Positions 1 to 6,963 of a stretch of DNA of 54,340 nucleotides are shown here, one piece after another. Position numbers and translations under genes: made by a program. The notes beneath the pieces were generated by a model. That model ran no database searches. It had not been told where the DNA came from and saw only the letters and a list, made by a program, of their open reading frames with translations. This DNA is from Phenylobacterium sp. (GTDB taxonomy: Bacteria; Pseudomonadota; Alphaproteobacteria; Caulobacterales; Caulobacteraceae). The DNA lies in NCBI RefSeq assembly GCF_030693625.1, contig NZ_JAUYAF010000004.1, forward strand, positions 1 through 54,340. Reading direction: 5' to 3'. Numbering within the stretch: position 1 is the first letter of the stretch; each line of letters begins with the position of its first letter.

Positions 1-56
1 TCGGCCAGCAAGGCTCGACCCGACGGCGTCAGACGGGCATTCTTATGGACGTTCAT
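1..56 (-). CDS. IS481-family transposase, N-terminal fragment
   Basis: Only the first 18 codons lie inside the window, read leftward from an ATG at 56. The peptide is MNVHKNARLTPSGRALLA. This is the characteristic opening of IS481-family DDE transposases, where an N-terminal helix-turn-helix precedes the catalytic domain. The rest of the gene, including the DDE residues, is beyond the left edge, so I cannot tell whether the element is intact. The stretch 57 to about 140 would be the end of the insertion sequence and its transposase promoter. Confidence 0.72.
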   Translation of the reverse strand, partial: MNVHKNARLTPSGRALLA

Positions 57-140
57 CCGGGGTCTCCCGGTTAGAGGTTGGAGCTTCGCAACCCCACTCT
101 CTCAACCCGATCCCGGGTGAACAACCTTCATAGCTTCGAC
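57..140 (-). mobile_element. Probable end of the IS481-type element
   Basis: This is the non-coding stretch upstream of the transposase start. On the minus strand it reads from a TTGTTCACCCGGGATCGGG-like segment (about 104-123) toward the ATG. IS481 elements normally have a short leader between terminal inverted repeat and transposase, and this fits in size. I cannot fix the exact tip or the target duplication because the other end of the element is outside the window. Placement is inferred. Confidence 0.4.
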
Positions 141-219
141 ATCTAGGCCACGGAAACCCCTCATCTTCTCCATAGGTTCCTTTTTTGTTCTTGATCCGAC
201 CCGCGCGGCGTGATGGGGT

Positions 220-228
220 TGTGGATAA
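220..228 (-). promoter_or_regulatory. Consensus DnaA box upstream of comM
   Basis: The minus strand reads TTATCCACA, a perfect match to the strong bacterial DnaA box, 28 bases before the comM start codon. It sits between the insertion sequence and comM. A perfect 9-mer of this composition is expected much less than once in 54 kb of this G+C content. A role in regulating comM by DnaA is inference only. Confidence 0.45.
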
Positions 229-255
229 AACATGCTCAAACCGGGGACGTGAGCC

Positions 256-1791
256 ATGGCAGCACGGGTCGTCACGCTGGCGTTTCAAGGGGTTGAGGCG
301 CGGCGCGTCGATGTCGAGGTGCAGCTCACCGGCGGCGAGTTCGCCTTCATCGTCGTCGGCCTGGGCGACAAGGCGGTGGGCGAAAGCCGCGAACGGGTGC
401 GGGCGGCCTTCTCCGGCCTTGGCCTGGCGCTGCCGGGCAAGCGGATCATCGTCAACCTGGCGCCGGCCGACCTGCCCAAGGAGGGCAGCCACTACGACCT
501 GCCCATCGCCCTGGCCGTCATGGCCGCCATGGGCATCATTCCCCCCGACCGGCTGACCGAGTGGGCGGCAATGGGGGAGCGCTCCCTCGATGGCCGCATC
601 GTCCAGGTGGCCGGCGCCCTGCCCGCCTCGGTGGCGGCCGGGGCCCTGGGCCTGGGCCTCATCTGTCCGGAGGCCTGCGGGGCCGAAGCCGCCTGGGCCG
701 GAGACACCCAGGTCCTGGCCGCCCCCTCTCTGATCTCGCTGGTGAACCACTTCCGCGGAACCCAGATGCTGGGGCCGCCCAAGCCGGGCGCCATCCTGGA
801 CGGCGAACGGGTTCCGGACCTGAAGGACGTCAAGGGCCAGGAGAACGCCAAGCGCGCCCTGGAGATCGCCGCGGCGGGGGGCCACAACCTGTTGTTCACC
901 GGACCTCCCGGCTCGGGCAAATCGATGATGGCCGCCCGCCTGCCTGGCCTCCTGCCCCCGCTCTCGCCCGCCGAGCTGCTGGAGACCTCGATGATCCACT
1001 CGGTGGCCGGCTTGATCGCCAAGGGCGAACTGACCCGAGCGCGCCCGTTTCGGACCCCGCACCACTCCGCCACCATGGCGGCCCTGACTGGCGGCGGCGT
1101 CCGGGTGAAGCCGGGCGAGGTGTCGCTGGCCCACAACGGCGTGCTGTTCCTGGACGAACTGCCGGAGTTCTCGGCCCAGGCCCTGGACTCCCTCCGGCAA
1201 CCCCTCGAAACCGGCGAGGTGGTGGTGGCCCGCGCCAACGCCCACGTGCGCTATCCGGCTCGCTTCCAGCTGGTGGCCGCCCAGAACCCCTGCAAGTGCG
1301 GCCATGGCGGGCCTGGACGCGGCGCCTGCGGCCGCGCGCCTCGCTGTCAGACCGACTATCAGATGAAGGTCTCGGGCCCCTTCCTCGACCGCATCGACCT
1401 GCAGATCGACGTGCCCCCGGTCAGCGCCGCCGATCTCGCCCTGCCCGCGCCCACCGAAGGCACCGCCGAGGCCGCCGCCCGCGTGGCCCAGGCTCGCGAC
1501 CTGGCCGCCGAGCGCGCGACGACGTCGGGCCATGAGCACGCCGCCCCGGTCAACGCCCGGGCGGAGGGGGAATGGCTGGAGACCATCGCCGAGCTTGATC
1601 CGCAGGCCAAGGCCCTGCTGGCCAGGGCCGCCGAGGCCAATGGCCTGACCGCGCGGGGCTGGACGCGCACCCTGCGGCTGGCCCGCACCATCGCCGACCT
1701 GGAGGGGGCCGGGCCGATCAAGCGGGTGCACGTCGCCGAGGCGCTGATCTATCGGCGGGTCGGCGCGGGCGGCCTAAGCCCGGTGGGCTAA
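256..1791 (+). CDS. comM: YifB/ComM family Mg chelatase-like AAA+ ATPase
   Basis: The 511-residue protein has the full YifB/ComM layout. An N-terminal Lon-protease-like S5 fold (about 1-170) includes the GLGDKAVGESRERVRAA segment. A AAA+ core has Walker A TGPPGSGKS at about 215-223 and a Walker B-type LFLDELPEF. A Mg_chelatase C-terminal domain follows, with a cysteine cluster (NPCKCGHGG then two further Cys) at about 350-370. ComM is a hexameric helicase that promotes branch migration during natural transformation in gamma-proteobacteria; its role in alphaproteobacteria is less clear. The ATG at 256 follows GTGAG and gives the usual family length. It is convergent with the next gene, overlapping it by 18 bases. 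Confidence 0.93.
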   Translation: MAARVVTLAFQGVEARRVDVEVQLTGGEFAFIVVGLGDKAVGESRERVRAAFSGLGLALPGKRIIVNLAPADLPKEGSHYDLPIALAVMAAMGIIPPDRLTEWAAMGERSLDGRIVQVAGALPASVAAGALGLGLICPEACGAEAAWAGDTQVLAAPSLISLVNHFRGTQMLGPPKPGAILDGERVPDLKDVKGQENAKRALEIAAAGGHNLLFTGPPGSGKSMMAARLPGLLPPLSPAELLETSMIHSVAGLIAKGELTRARPFRTPHHSATMAALTGGGVRVKPGEVSLAHNGVLFLDELPEFSAQALDSLRQPLETGEVVVARANAHVRYPARFQLVAAQNPCKCGHGGPGRGACGRAPRCQTDYQMKVSGPFLDRIDLQIDVPPVSAADLALPAPTEGTAEAAARVAQARDLAAERATTSGHEHAAPVNARAEGEWLETIAELDPQAKALLARAAEANGLTARGWTRTLRLARTIADLEGAGPIKRVHVAEALIYRRVGAGGLSPVG

Positions 1792-2199
1792 CCGTTCGCG
1801 GTGCATGTTCCAGGCGCCGACGGCCAGCGCCCCCAGCACCAAATAGCTCCAGATCACCAGGCCCCGGAAATAGGCCAGGGTGCGGACCCCGGGATCGACG
1901 GCGATGGCGACGTGGGTGATCACCGCCAGCAGCTGGAAGGCCGCGGCGAACAACAGCCAGTTTCGGTCGGTGGTGGCCGCGAACCAGACCAGCAGCAGCA
2001 TGAACATCCCGTCCACGATGAAGACCCCCCACTGGGGGTCCATCAGACTGTTGCGGTAGGCGAGCGGAGTCAGGATCCAGGCCGCCAGGTTGGCCAGGGC
2101 GATGGCCCGCTCAGGCCCCTTGCCCCGCCACAGGGCGAAACCGGAGACCAGCAGCATCAGGGCGATCCAGGTCTGCTGCGCGAGGGTGGCGAAGACCAA
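1774..2199 (-). CDS. Hypothetical membrane protein, about four helices
   Basis: The product is 141 residues and strongly hydrophobic, with four likely transmembrane segments at about 8-24, 34-48, 60-80 and 112-130. It has no recognised motif or signal peptide. The frame opens with TTG at 2199, but the region just upstream is a 9-bp stem-loop (2204-2232) and no clear ribosome binding site is visible. An internal start such as the ATG of MLLVSG could therefore be used. Codon third positions are G/C-rich in this frame, supporting a real gene. Its 3' end overlaps the 3' end of comM. I do not recognise the family. Confidence 0.6.
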   Translation of the reverse strand: MVFATLAQQTWIALMLLVSGFALWRGKGPERAIALANLAAWILTPLAYRNSLMDPQWGVFIVDGMFMLLLVWFAATTDRNWLLFAAAFQLLAVITHVAIAVDPGVRTLAYFRGLVIWSYLVLGALAVGAWNMHRERLAHRA

Positions 2200-2203
2200 A
2201 GGC

Positions 2204-2232
2204 GTCGGGCCCCCAGCGACTGAGGGCCCGAC
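2204..2232 (-). terminator. Stem-loop between two minus-strand genes
   Basis: A perfect 9-bp inverted repeat, GTCGGGCCC / GGGCCCGAC, has an 11-base loop. It lies 36 bases after the stop of the 2269-2631 gene and immediately before the TTG start of the next gene. It has no T-run on the minus strand. It may act as a weak terminator or mask translation of the downstream gene. Confidence 0.4.
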
Positions 2233-2268
2233 CTTGGCAGAAGTCGGCCTTGGCTTGTAGCGGTGTGT

Positions 2269-2631
2269 TCAGGCGGCGCGCGCGGCCCGGGCCACGGCGC
2301 GCAGGGTCGGGGCGGCGTCGCCCGCCATCTGCGGCTTGGGCAGGGAGTCGCCGTACATCACGGCGCCCAGGCCCATCTGCTTCTGGGCGAGGCTGAGTTC
2401 CATGTGGGTCTCGCAGATGGCGCGCCGCGCCGTCGCCAGGGCGGCGAGGGCCTCACTGGCCCGCTCCACGGCGCCCTGGCCGATCAGGGCCGAGATGCCG
2501 GCTTCGGAGCGCAGGCCCGGCATGATGCCGGCCAAGGCGGCGGCCTTGGCCAGGGCGAGGTCAATGGCGGCTTCGGCTTCGAAGAGGCTGGCGGCGACCT
2601 GGTCGGCCACCAGACGGCGTTGCTTGAGCAT
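2269..2631 (-). CDS. Conserved-looking small helical hypothetical protein
   Basis: This 120-residue protein is rich in Ala, Glu and Leu and predicted almost wholly helical. It has no membrane segment and no Cys-rich or catalytic motif that I can see. The ATG at 2631 is preceded by AGGAG eight bases upstream, one of the best ribosome binding sites in this part of the window, so I believe it is translated. It lies downstream of the LuxR-HTH gene on the same strand, 67 bases away, and could be co-transcribed with it. Composition resembles small helical-bundle proteins of Caulobacterales, but I cannot name a family. Confidence 0.6.
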   Translation of the reverse strand: MLKQRRLVADQVAASLFEAEAAIDLALAKAAALAGIMPGLRSEAGISALIGQGAVERASEALAALATARRAICETHMELSLAQKQMGLGAVMYGDSLPKPQMAGDAAPTLRAVARAARAA

Positions 2632-2698
2632 GAGGGATCTCCTGCACGCCGGGCGACCCGGCGCGGTGCTGCTAAAACGAATGGGGTTTGGGGGTTAG

Positions 2699-3475
2699 CT
2701 AGGCGAGGTCTTGCAGGGCGCGGAGGCCGGCCAGCATGCCCCCGAAGGCCAGCGCGGTGATGATGGCGATCAGGCCGATCAGCCCCAGTCGGACGGCGGG
2801 GGTCAGGGCATTTCGGCCGATCCCTCCGGCGGAGGCTGAAAGCCCTCGTCCAAGAGCGCCCAGGTCATGCAGAGGATTTCCCGCAGGACCATTTCCGGGG
2901 GCTTGAAGCGCGACATCTTGCGGGTGGCCGAGACCAGGTCGCGAGCCATCCCCGCCTTGACCGGACAGCCCGCCAGATCGGCGAGCTGCCGCTCCAGCTG
3001 GCTCCAGGTGAAGCTCGGGGTCGGATACGCCTCGTCCTCCAGCGCCGGCCAGCGGGCCTCGAAGGCCTGCACCTCCTGGCCCAACCGCGTCACCCGGTTC
3101 ACCGCCGCCCTCTGCTCCTGGCCTTCCCAGTCCGGCTGGGACGGGTCCACCTCGAGCAATGCTTTCATCCAGTCGGCCATCGGCCTGTCCTCCCCTGTCG
3201 CCCCGAGAAGGCGCTGCGGGAGGTCGGCTGTCTGTCCTGATCGGATCGTGTCCTGACGCGATCAGGACACCGCGGTCGTGGTCGACCAGGCGCCGCGCGG
3301 CGGTGTAGCGGTCATCGACCCCCAGCTTGCGCCGCGCGCGGTCGCAATAGGTGTCGACGGAGGTCTTGGACATGCCCAGTTCACGGGCGATCTGCTTGGA
3401 ACTCAGATGTCGGTCCACCAGGCGAAGACATTCCCGCTCGCGCGGCGTGAGGAGTTCGACGGGGTCCTCGGTCAT
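2699..3475 (-). CDS. LuxR-type HTH protein with C-terminal membrane anchor
   Basis: Residues 8-68 form a GerE/LuxR-type DNA-binding domain (LTPRERECLRLV, then SSKQIARELGMSKTSVDTYC). No receiver or ligand domain is present. The last 38 residues form one transmembrane helix (LGLIGLIAIITALAFGGMLA). HTH-plus-tail-anchor proteins of this type occur in Caulobacterales and Sphingomonadales (from memory). The 135 residues between are Gly/Ala/Pro-rich with the look of an out-of-frame translation, and a 125-codon gene with its own ribosome binding site occupies that stretch in another frame. Both ends show normal codon use in this frame; the middle does not. Either the linker is overprinted or a gene has been inserted in phase. 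The function is probably transcriptional regulation from the membrane. Confidence 0.65.
   Translation of the reverse strand: MTEDPVELLTPRERECLRLVDRHLSSKQIARELGMSKTSVDTYCDRARRKLGVDDRYTAARRLVDHDRGVLIASGHDPIRTDSRPPAAPSRGDRGGQADGRLDESIARGGPVPAGLGRPGAEGGGEPGDAVGPGGAGLRGPLAGAGGRGVSDPELHLEPAGAAARRSGGLSGQGGDGSRPGLGHPQDVALQAPGNGPAGNPLHDLGALGRGLSASAGGIGRNALTPAVRLGLIGLIAIITALAFGGMLAGLRALQDLA
2803..3180 (-). CDS. Hypothetical protein nested out of frame in the LuxR-HTH gene
   Basis: This 125-residue acidic protein is rich in Trp (DWMKAL, PDWEG, EARWPAL, FTWSQLE, MTWALL) and predicted helical and soluble. It lies entirely within the 258-codon HTH/membrane-anchor frame but in a different phase. The ATG at 3180 follows AGGGGAGGA at ideal spacing. 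Nearly every codon ends in G or C, as in true genes here, so this is the more convincing coding frame for 2803-3180. The TGA stop overlaps the start of the membrane-helix coding segment of the host gene. The family is not recognised. It could be a partner or antagonist of the HTH protein made from the same mRNA; that is inference. Confidence 0.62.
   Translation of the reverse strand: MADWMKALLEVDPSQPDWEGQEQRAAVNRVTRLGQEVQAFEARWPALEDEAYPTPSFTWSQLERQLADLAGCPVKAGMARDLVSATRKMSRFKPPEMVLREILCMTWALLDEGFQPPPEGSAEMP
3233..3269. repeat. 11-bp perfect inverted repeat in HTH linker
   Basis: TGTCCTGATCG and CGATCAGGACA flank a 15-base spacer. It lies at the point where the HTH-domain coding signal ends and just upstream of the nested gene's ribosome binding site. 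It could be a hairpin limiting read-through, an autoregulatory operator, or an insertion scar. Confidence 0.5.
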
Positions 3476-3696
3476 TTCCAGTGCTCGCCCATAAGGTGGA
3501 TAGTTAAGAGCGGGCCCGAACCTGCGTCCAGCCGTAACGGTGCAGATGCGCCAGTTTCGCTTATCGATCAGTCATTTGCGGCCTGCGGGCGGCCAACTCA
3601 CATACCGCCGTTCGCTACGCCAGAAAGTTGCATCCGTCGCGCGGGGCGGGGCGGGCGCTTGACCGCCCGTTAAGCCGCGCGGGCTAGGCTGCTTCC

Positions 3697-5193
3697 ATGG
3701 CCCGCAAAACCCCGACCACCCCCGCCCCCGACGCCCGCGTCAGCGCCGAGCAACTCGCCTCGCTCAGCCACGAGTTCCGCACCCCGCTGAACGGAGTGCT
3801 GGGGATGGCGCGCCTGCTGGAGGGCACCGGCCTCACGGCCGAACAGCGGGCCTATGTCGCCGCCCTGCGGGACTCCGGCGAACACCTTCTGGCCCTGGTC
3901 AATGACGTGCTCGACTTCGCCAAGCTGGGCGCCGACAAGATCGAACTGCATCCGGCCACCATGGACGTGGAGGGCCTGCTGCGCTCGGTGAGCGAACTGC
4001 TCTCGCCGCGCGCCCAGGAAAAGGGCCTCGAGGTCGCCTGGGCCGCCCCTCCCGGCATCGGCCAGGCTCTGGCCGACGAGGGCCGTCTGCGCCAGATCCT
4101 GCTCAACTTCGCCGGCAACGCCGTGAAGTTCACCGAGACCGGCGGGGTCCTGCTGAGCGTCACCGAGCGCGACGGCTCGCGCCTGCGCTTCAGCGTCTCC
4201 GACACCGGCCCCGGGGTCACCCAGGCGGCGCGGGAGAAGATCTTCGAGGCCTTCGCCCAGGCCGACCCCTCCTATGACGGCGCCCAGCTGGGCGGCGCGG
4301 GCTTGGGCCTGGCCATCGCCCGCAAGCTGGCCGCGGCCATGGACGGCGAGGTGGGCGTGGAAGACGCCCCCGGCGGCGGCGCGCTGTTCTGGTTCGAGGC
4401 GGCCTTCCCCCGCATCACGGCGCTCGGCGAGGCGCCCCTGGCCGGCCGGACGGTGGGCGTGCTCTCCCCCAACCCGGTGGTCGCCGAGGCCGCGCGCCGC
4501 CAGATCGCGGCCGCCGGCGGCAAGGCGGTCATTGGCGAGGGCAAGCAGGCCCAGGTCCTGCTGGTGGACCACGCCCTGGCCCCCTCCTGCCCGCCGGACT
4601 CCCGCCCCGCCATCATCCTGCTGCCGCCGAACGAACGGGCCCGCATCGAGACCTACCGGGCCCAGGGCTTCGCCGGCTACCTGATCAAGCCCCTGCGCCG
4701 CGCCTCCCTGGCCGAGCGGGTCCTGGCCGTCCTGGGCGAAGGCGCCCAGCGCGCCGACGCCGTCGAGGACGAACGGATCGCGCCGGCCATCGCGCCCGGC
4801 GCGCGGGTGCTGCTGGTGGAGGACAACGCCATCAACGCCCTGCTGGCCCGGACCCTGCTGGCCCGCGAGGGCTGCAAGGTCGACCATGCCGGCGGCGGCG
4901 AGGACGCCATGGCCGCTCTCAAGGTCGGCCGCTACGACCTGATCCTGATGGACATGCGCATGCCCGGCATGTCGGGCCTCGACGCCACGCGAGCCCTTCG
5001 CGCGTCGGGCCTCGACACCCCGGTGGTGGCCCTCACCGCCAACGCCTTCGAGGACGATCGTCACGCCTGCCTGGCGGCGGGGATGAACGACTTCCTGGTC
5101 AAGCCGCTGGCCCCGGACGCCCTGCGCGGGATCCTGGCCAGGCTGACCCGCGGCGGCTGGACGGAAACCCCGGACCGCGCCAAGGTCGGCTAG
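3697..5193 (+). CDS. Soluble hybrid histidine kinase (HisKA-HATPase-pseudo REC-REC)
   Basis: The 498-residue protein has no membrane or sensor domain; it starts almost directly with the dimerisation H-box (SLSHEFRTPLNG, phospho-acceptor His25). The ATPase domain shows the N-box (QILLNFAGNAVKF), G1 (DTGPGV) and G2 (GAGLGLAIA). A receiver-like domain follows at about 250-350, starting VLLVDHAL and lacking an obvious phospho-acceptor Asp. A complete receiver (VLLVEDNAIN; Asp419 in LMDMRMPG; Lys in FLVKPLAP) ends the protein. The layout resembles orphan hybrid kinases of Caulobacter cell-cycle and stress circuits. No cognate response regulator gene is adjacent. It probably relays phosphate to a histidine phosphotransferase encoded elsewhere, or is controlled by a partner through the degenerate receiver. 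Confidence 0.9.
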   Translation: MARKTPTTPAPDARVSAEQLASLSHEFRTPLNGVLGMARLLEGTGLTAEQRAYVAALRDSGEHLLALVNDVLDFAKLGADKIELHPATMDVEGLLRSVSELLSPRAQEKGLEVAWAAPPGIGQALADEGRLRQILLNFAGNAVKFTETGGVLLSVTERDGSRLRFSVSDTGPGVTQAAREKIFEAFAQADPSYDGAQLGGAGLGLAIARKLAAAMDGEVGVEDAPGGGALFWFEAAFPRITALGEAPLAGRTVGVLSPNPVVAEAARRQIAAAGGKAVIGEGKQAQVLLVDHALAPSCPPDSRPAIILLPPNERARIETYRAQGFAGYLIKPLRRASLAERVLAVLGEGAQRADAVEDERIAPAIAPGARVLLVEDNAINALLARTLLAREGCKVDHAGGGEDAMAALKVGRYDLILMDMRMPGMSGLDATRALRASGLDTPVVALTANAFEDDRHACLAAGMNDFLVKPLAPDALRGILARLTRGGWTETPDRAKVG

Positions 5194-5232
5194 GTCGGGG
5201 CCTGCCCCGACGACGATCCGGGGGAGGCCGCC

Positions 5233-6963
5233 ATGACCATCGAAGCCGCGCCGAAGCGCAGCGCCTGGAGCGCCATCAAGGTCTATGGCGAGCGCCGCGC
5301 CCTGGTCATGCTGGCCCTGGGCTTCGCGTCCGGCCTGCCCAACCTGCTGATCTTCGACACCCTGTCGGCCTGGCTCCGTGACGCCGGGCTGAGCCTGGAG
5401 GTGATCGCCTTCTTCAGCCTGGCGACGCTCGCCTATTCTCTCAAGCTGCTCTGGGCCCCGATGATCGACCGGGCGGCCATACCGGGCCTGACCCAGTGGC
5501 TTGGCCACCGCCGCTCCTGGATGCTGGTCTGCCAGGCCCTGATCATGCTGGGCCTGTGGCTGATCTCTGGGGTGGATCCCAAGACCAGCCTCGGCCTGAT
5601 GGCCGCCTTCGCGGTGTTCGTGGGCTTCACCTCGGCCACCCAGGACATCGTCATCGACGCCTGGCGCATCGAGGCGGCCGACACCGAGAAGCAAGGCGCC
5701 ATGGCGGCCGCCTACCAGTGGGGCTACCGCATCGCCATGATCGTGGCCGGCGTCGTTCCGCTGGCCATGTCCGACGTGGTGGGCTGGAGCCTATCCTACG
5801 CCCTGATGGCCGGCCTGATGGTGGTGGGGGTCGCAGGCGTGCTGGGGGCGCCGCGCGAGGCCAAGCACATCCTGCGGGATATCGACTTCCAGGGCGTCGC
5901 GGGGGTTCCGTGGCGCGACGGGATCGAGTGGGTCATTCGCCTGGCCATCGTCCTGCTGGGCGCCCTGATCTTCGGCTCGGGCCTGGCGGGCAACGCCACC
6001 GTTCTGCAATCGGTCACCACCGCCATCGGCCAGCCCCAACTGGGCGACGCCATCAAGGCGGCCTGGGAAGCCAAGCCCTTCGGGGTGTTCGCGCAGGTCG
6101 GCGGCATCCTCACCGGCGTGGCCCTGATCGTGGTGGCCGCCCTGCCGATCCCCGGCGCGCCGACCAGACCCGGCCGCTACCTGTCAACGGCGCTGGGGGC
6201 GCCCTTCATCGACTTCTTCCGCCGCTACGGCGACGTGGCGGGGCTGATCCTGGCCCTGATCTGCGTCTACCGCCTGAGCGACTTCGTGCTCAACATCATG
6301 AACCCGTTCTACATCGACCTTGGCTTCGACAAGCTGCAGATCGCCGAGGTCCGCAAGGTGCTGGGCGTGGTGATGTCGGTGATCGGGGTGGGCCTCGGCG
6401 GCTTCTGCGTCGCACGCCTGGGCCTCATGCGCTCCATGGTGATCGGCGCCTTCGCTGGCCCCATCTCCAACCTGGTCTTCGCCTGGCTGGCCTTCCAGGG
6501 CCCCAACCTCTGGGCGCTCAGCGTCGCCATCGGGGTGGACAACATCGCCTCGGGCTTCGCCGGCACCTGCCTGATCGCCTACATGTCCAGCCTGACGGGC
6601 GCCGGCTTCACCGCCACCCAGTACGCCATGTTCTCGTCCTTCTACGCCCTGCTGGGAAAGCTGGTGGCGTCCCAGTCGGGCAAGGTGGTGGAGGGCTCGG
6701 CCAAGGCCGCCGACCAGGGCGGCATGTTCGCGGGGCTCAAGGGCCTGTTCACCGGCCTGCCGCCGGAGACCTTCGCCAGCGCCATGGAGAAGTCCGGCGT
6801 GACGCCCGCCGCCCTCGGCTCCGGCTATGTGGTGTTCTTCGTCTATTCCGCCCTGCTGGGCGTGCTGGGGATCATCCTGGTCTTCATCGTCGCGGCGCGG
6901 ACCGCCGACATGCCGGCCGGCGGGACAGAGGCCGACCCCGAACCCGAACCCGAACCGGCCTAG
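5233..6963 (+). CDS. AmpG-type MFS permease (muropeptide transporter family)
   Basis: The 576-residue inner-membrane protein has about 12-14 helices. The N-terminal block FASGLPNLLIFDTLSAWLRDAG and the segment LLWAPMIDR, followed by GHRRSW, are typical of AmpG / PAT-family carriers. AmpG imports GlcNAc-anhydroMurNAc peptides for cell-wall recycling and indirectly controls AmpC beta-lactamase. The protein is longer than E. coli AmpG (about 490) because of extra loops and a repeated Glu-Pro tail at the C-terminus. It starts 39 bases after the hybrid kinase and may share its transcript. Its TAG stop shares the tetranucleotide CTAG (6960-6963) with the stop of the convergent gene. Substrate is inferred from the family. 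Confidence 0.85.
   Translation: MTIEAAPKRSAWSAIKVYGERRALVMLALGFASGLPNLLIFDTLSAWLRDAGLSLEVIAFFSLATLAYSLKLLWAPMIDRAAIPGLTQWLGHRRSWMLVCQALIMLGLWLISGVDPKTSLGLMAAFAVFVGFTSATQDIVIDAWRIEAADTEKQGAMAAAYQWGYRIAMIVAGVVPLAMSDVVGWSLSYALMAGLMVVGVAGVLGAPREAKHILRDIDFQGVAGVPWRDGIEWVIRLAIVLLGALIFGSGLAGNATVLQSVTTAIGQPQLGDAIKAAWEAKPFGVFAQVGGILTGVALIVVAALPIPGAPTRPGRYLSTALGAPFIDFFRRYGDVAGLILALICVYRLSDFVLNIMNPFYIDLGFDKLQIAEVRKVLGVVMSVIGVGLGGFCVARLGLMRSMVIGAFAGPISNLVFAWLAFQGPNLWALSVAIGVDNIASGFAGTCLIAYMSSLTGAGFTATQYAMFSSFYALLGKLVASQSGKVVEGSAKAADQGGMFAGLKGLFTGLPPETFASAMEKSGVTPAALGSGYVVFFVYSALLGVLGIILVFIVAARTADMPAGGTEADPEPEPEPA

Noticed and set aside
3670..5694. Long open frame of 674 codons on the minus strand
   Set aside because: It is antisense to a clear hybrid kinase; its product is Gly/Ala/Gln/His-rich without any domain, as expected from reading high-GC DNA in the wrong frame.
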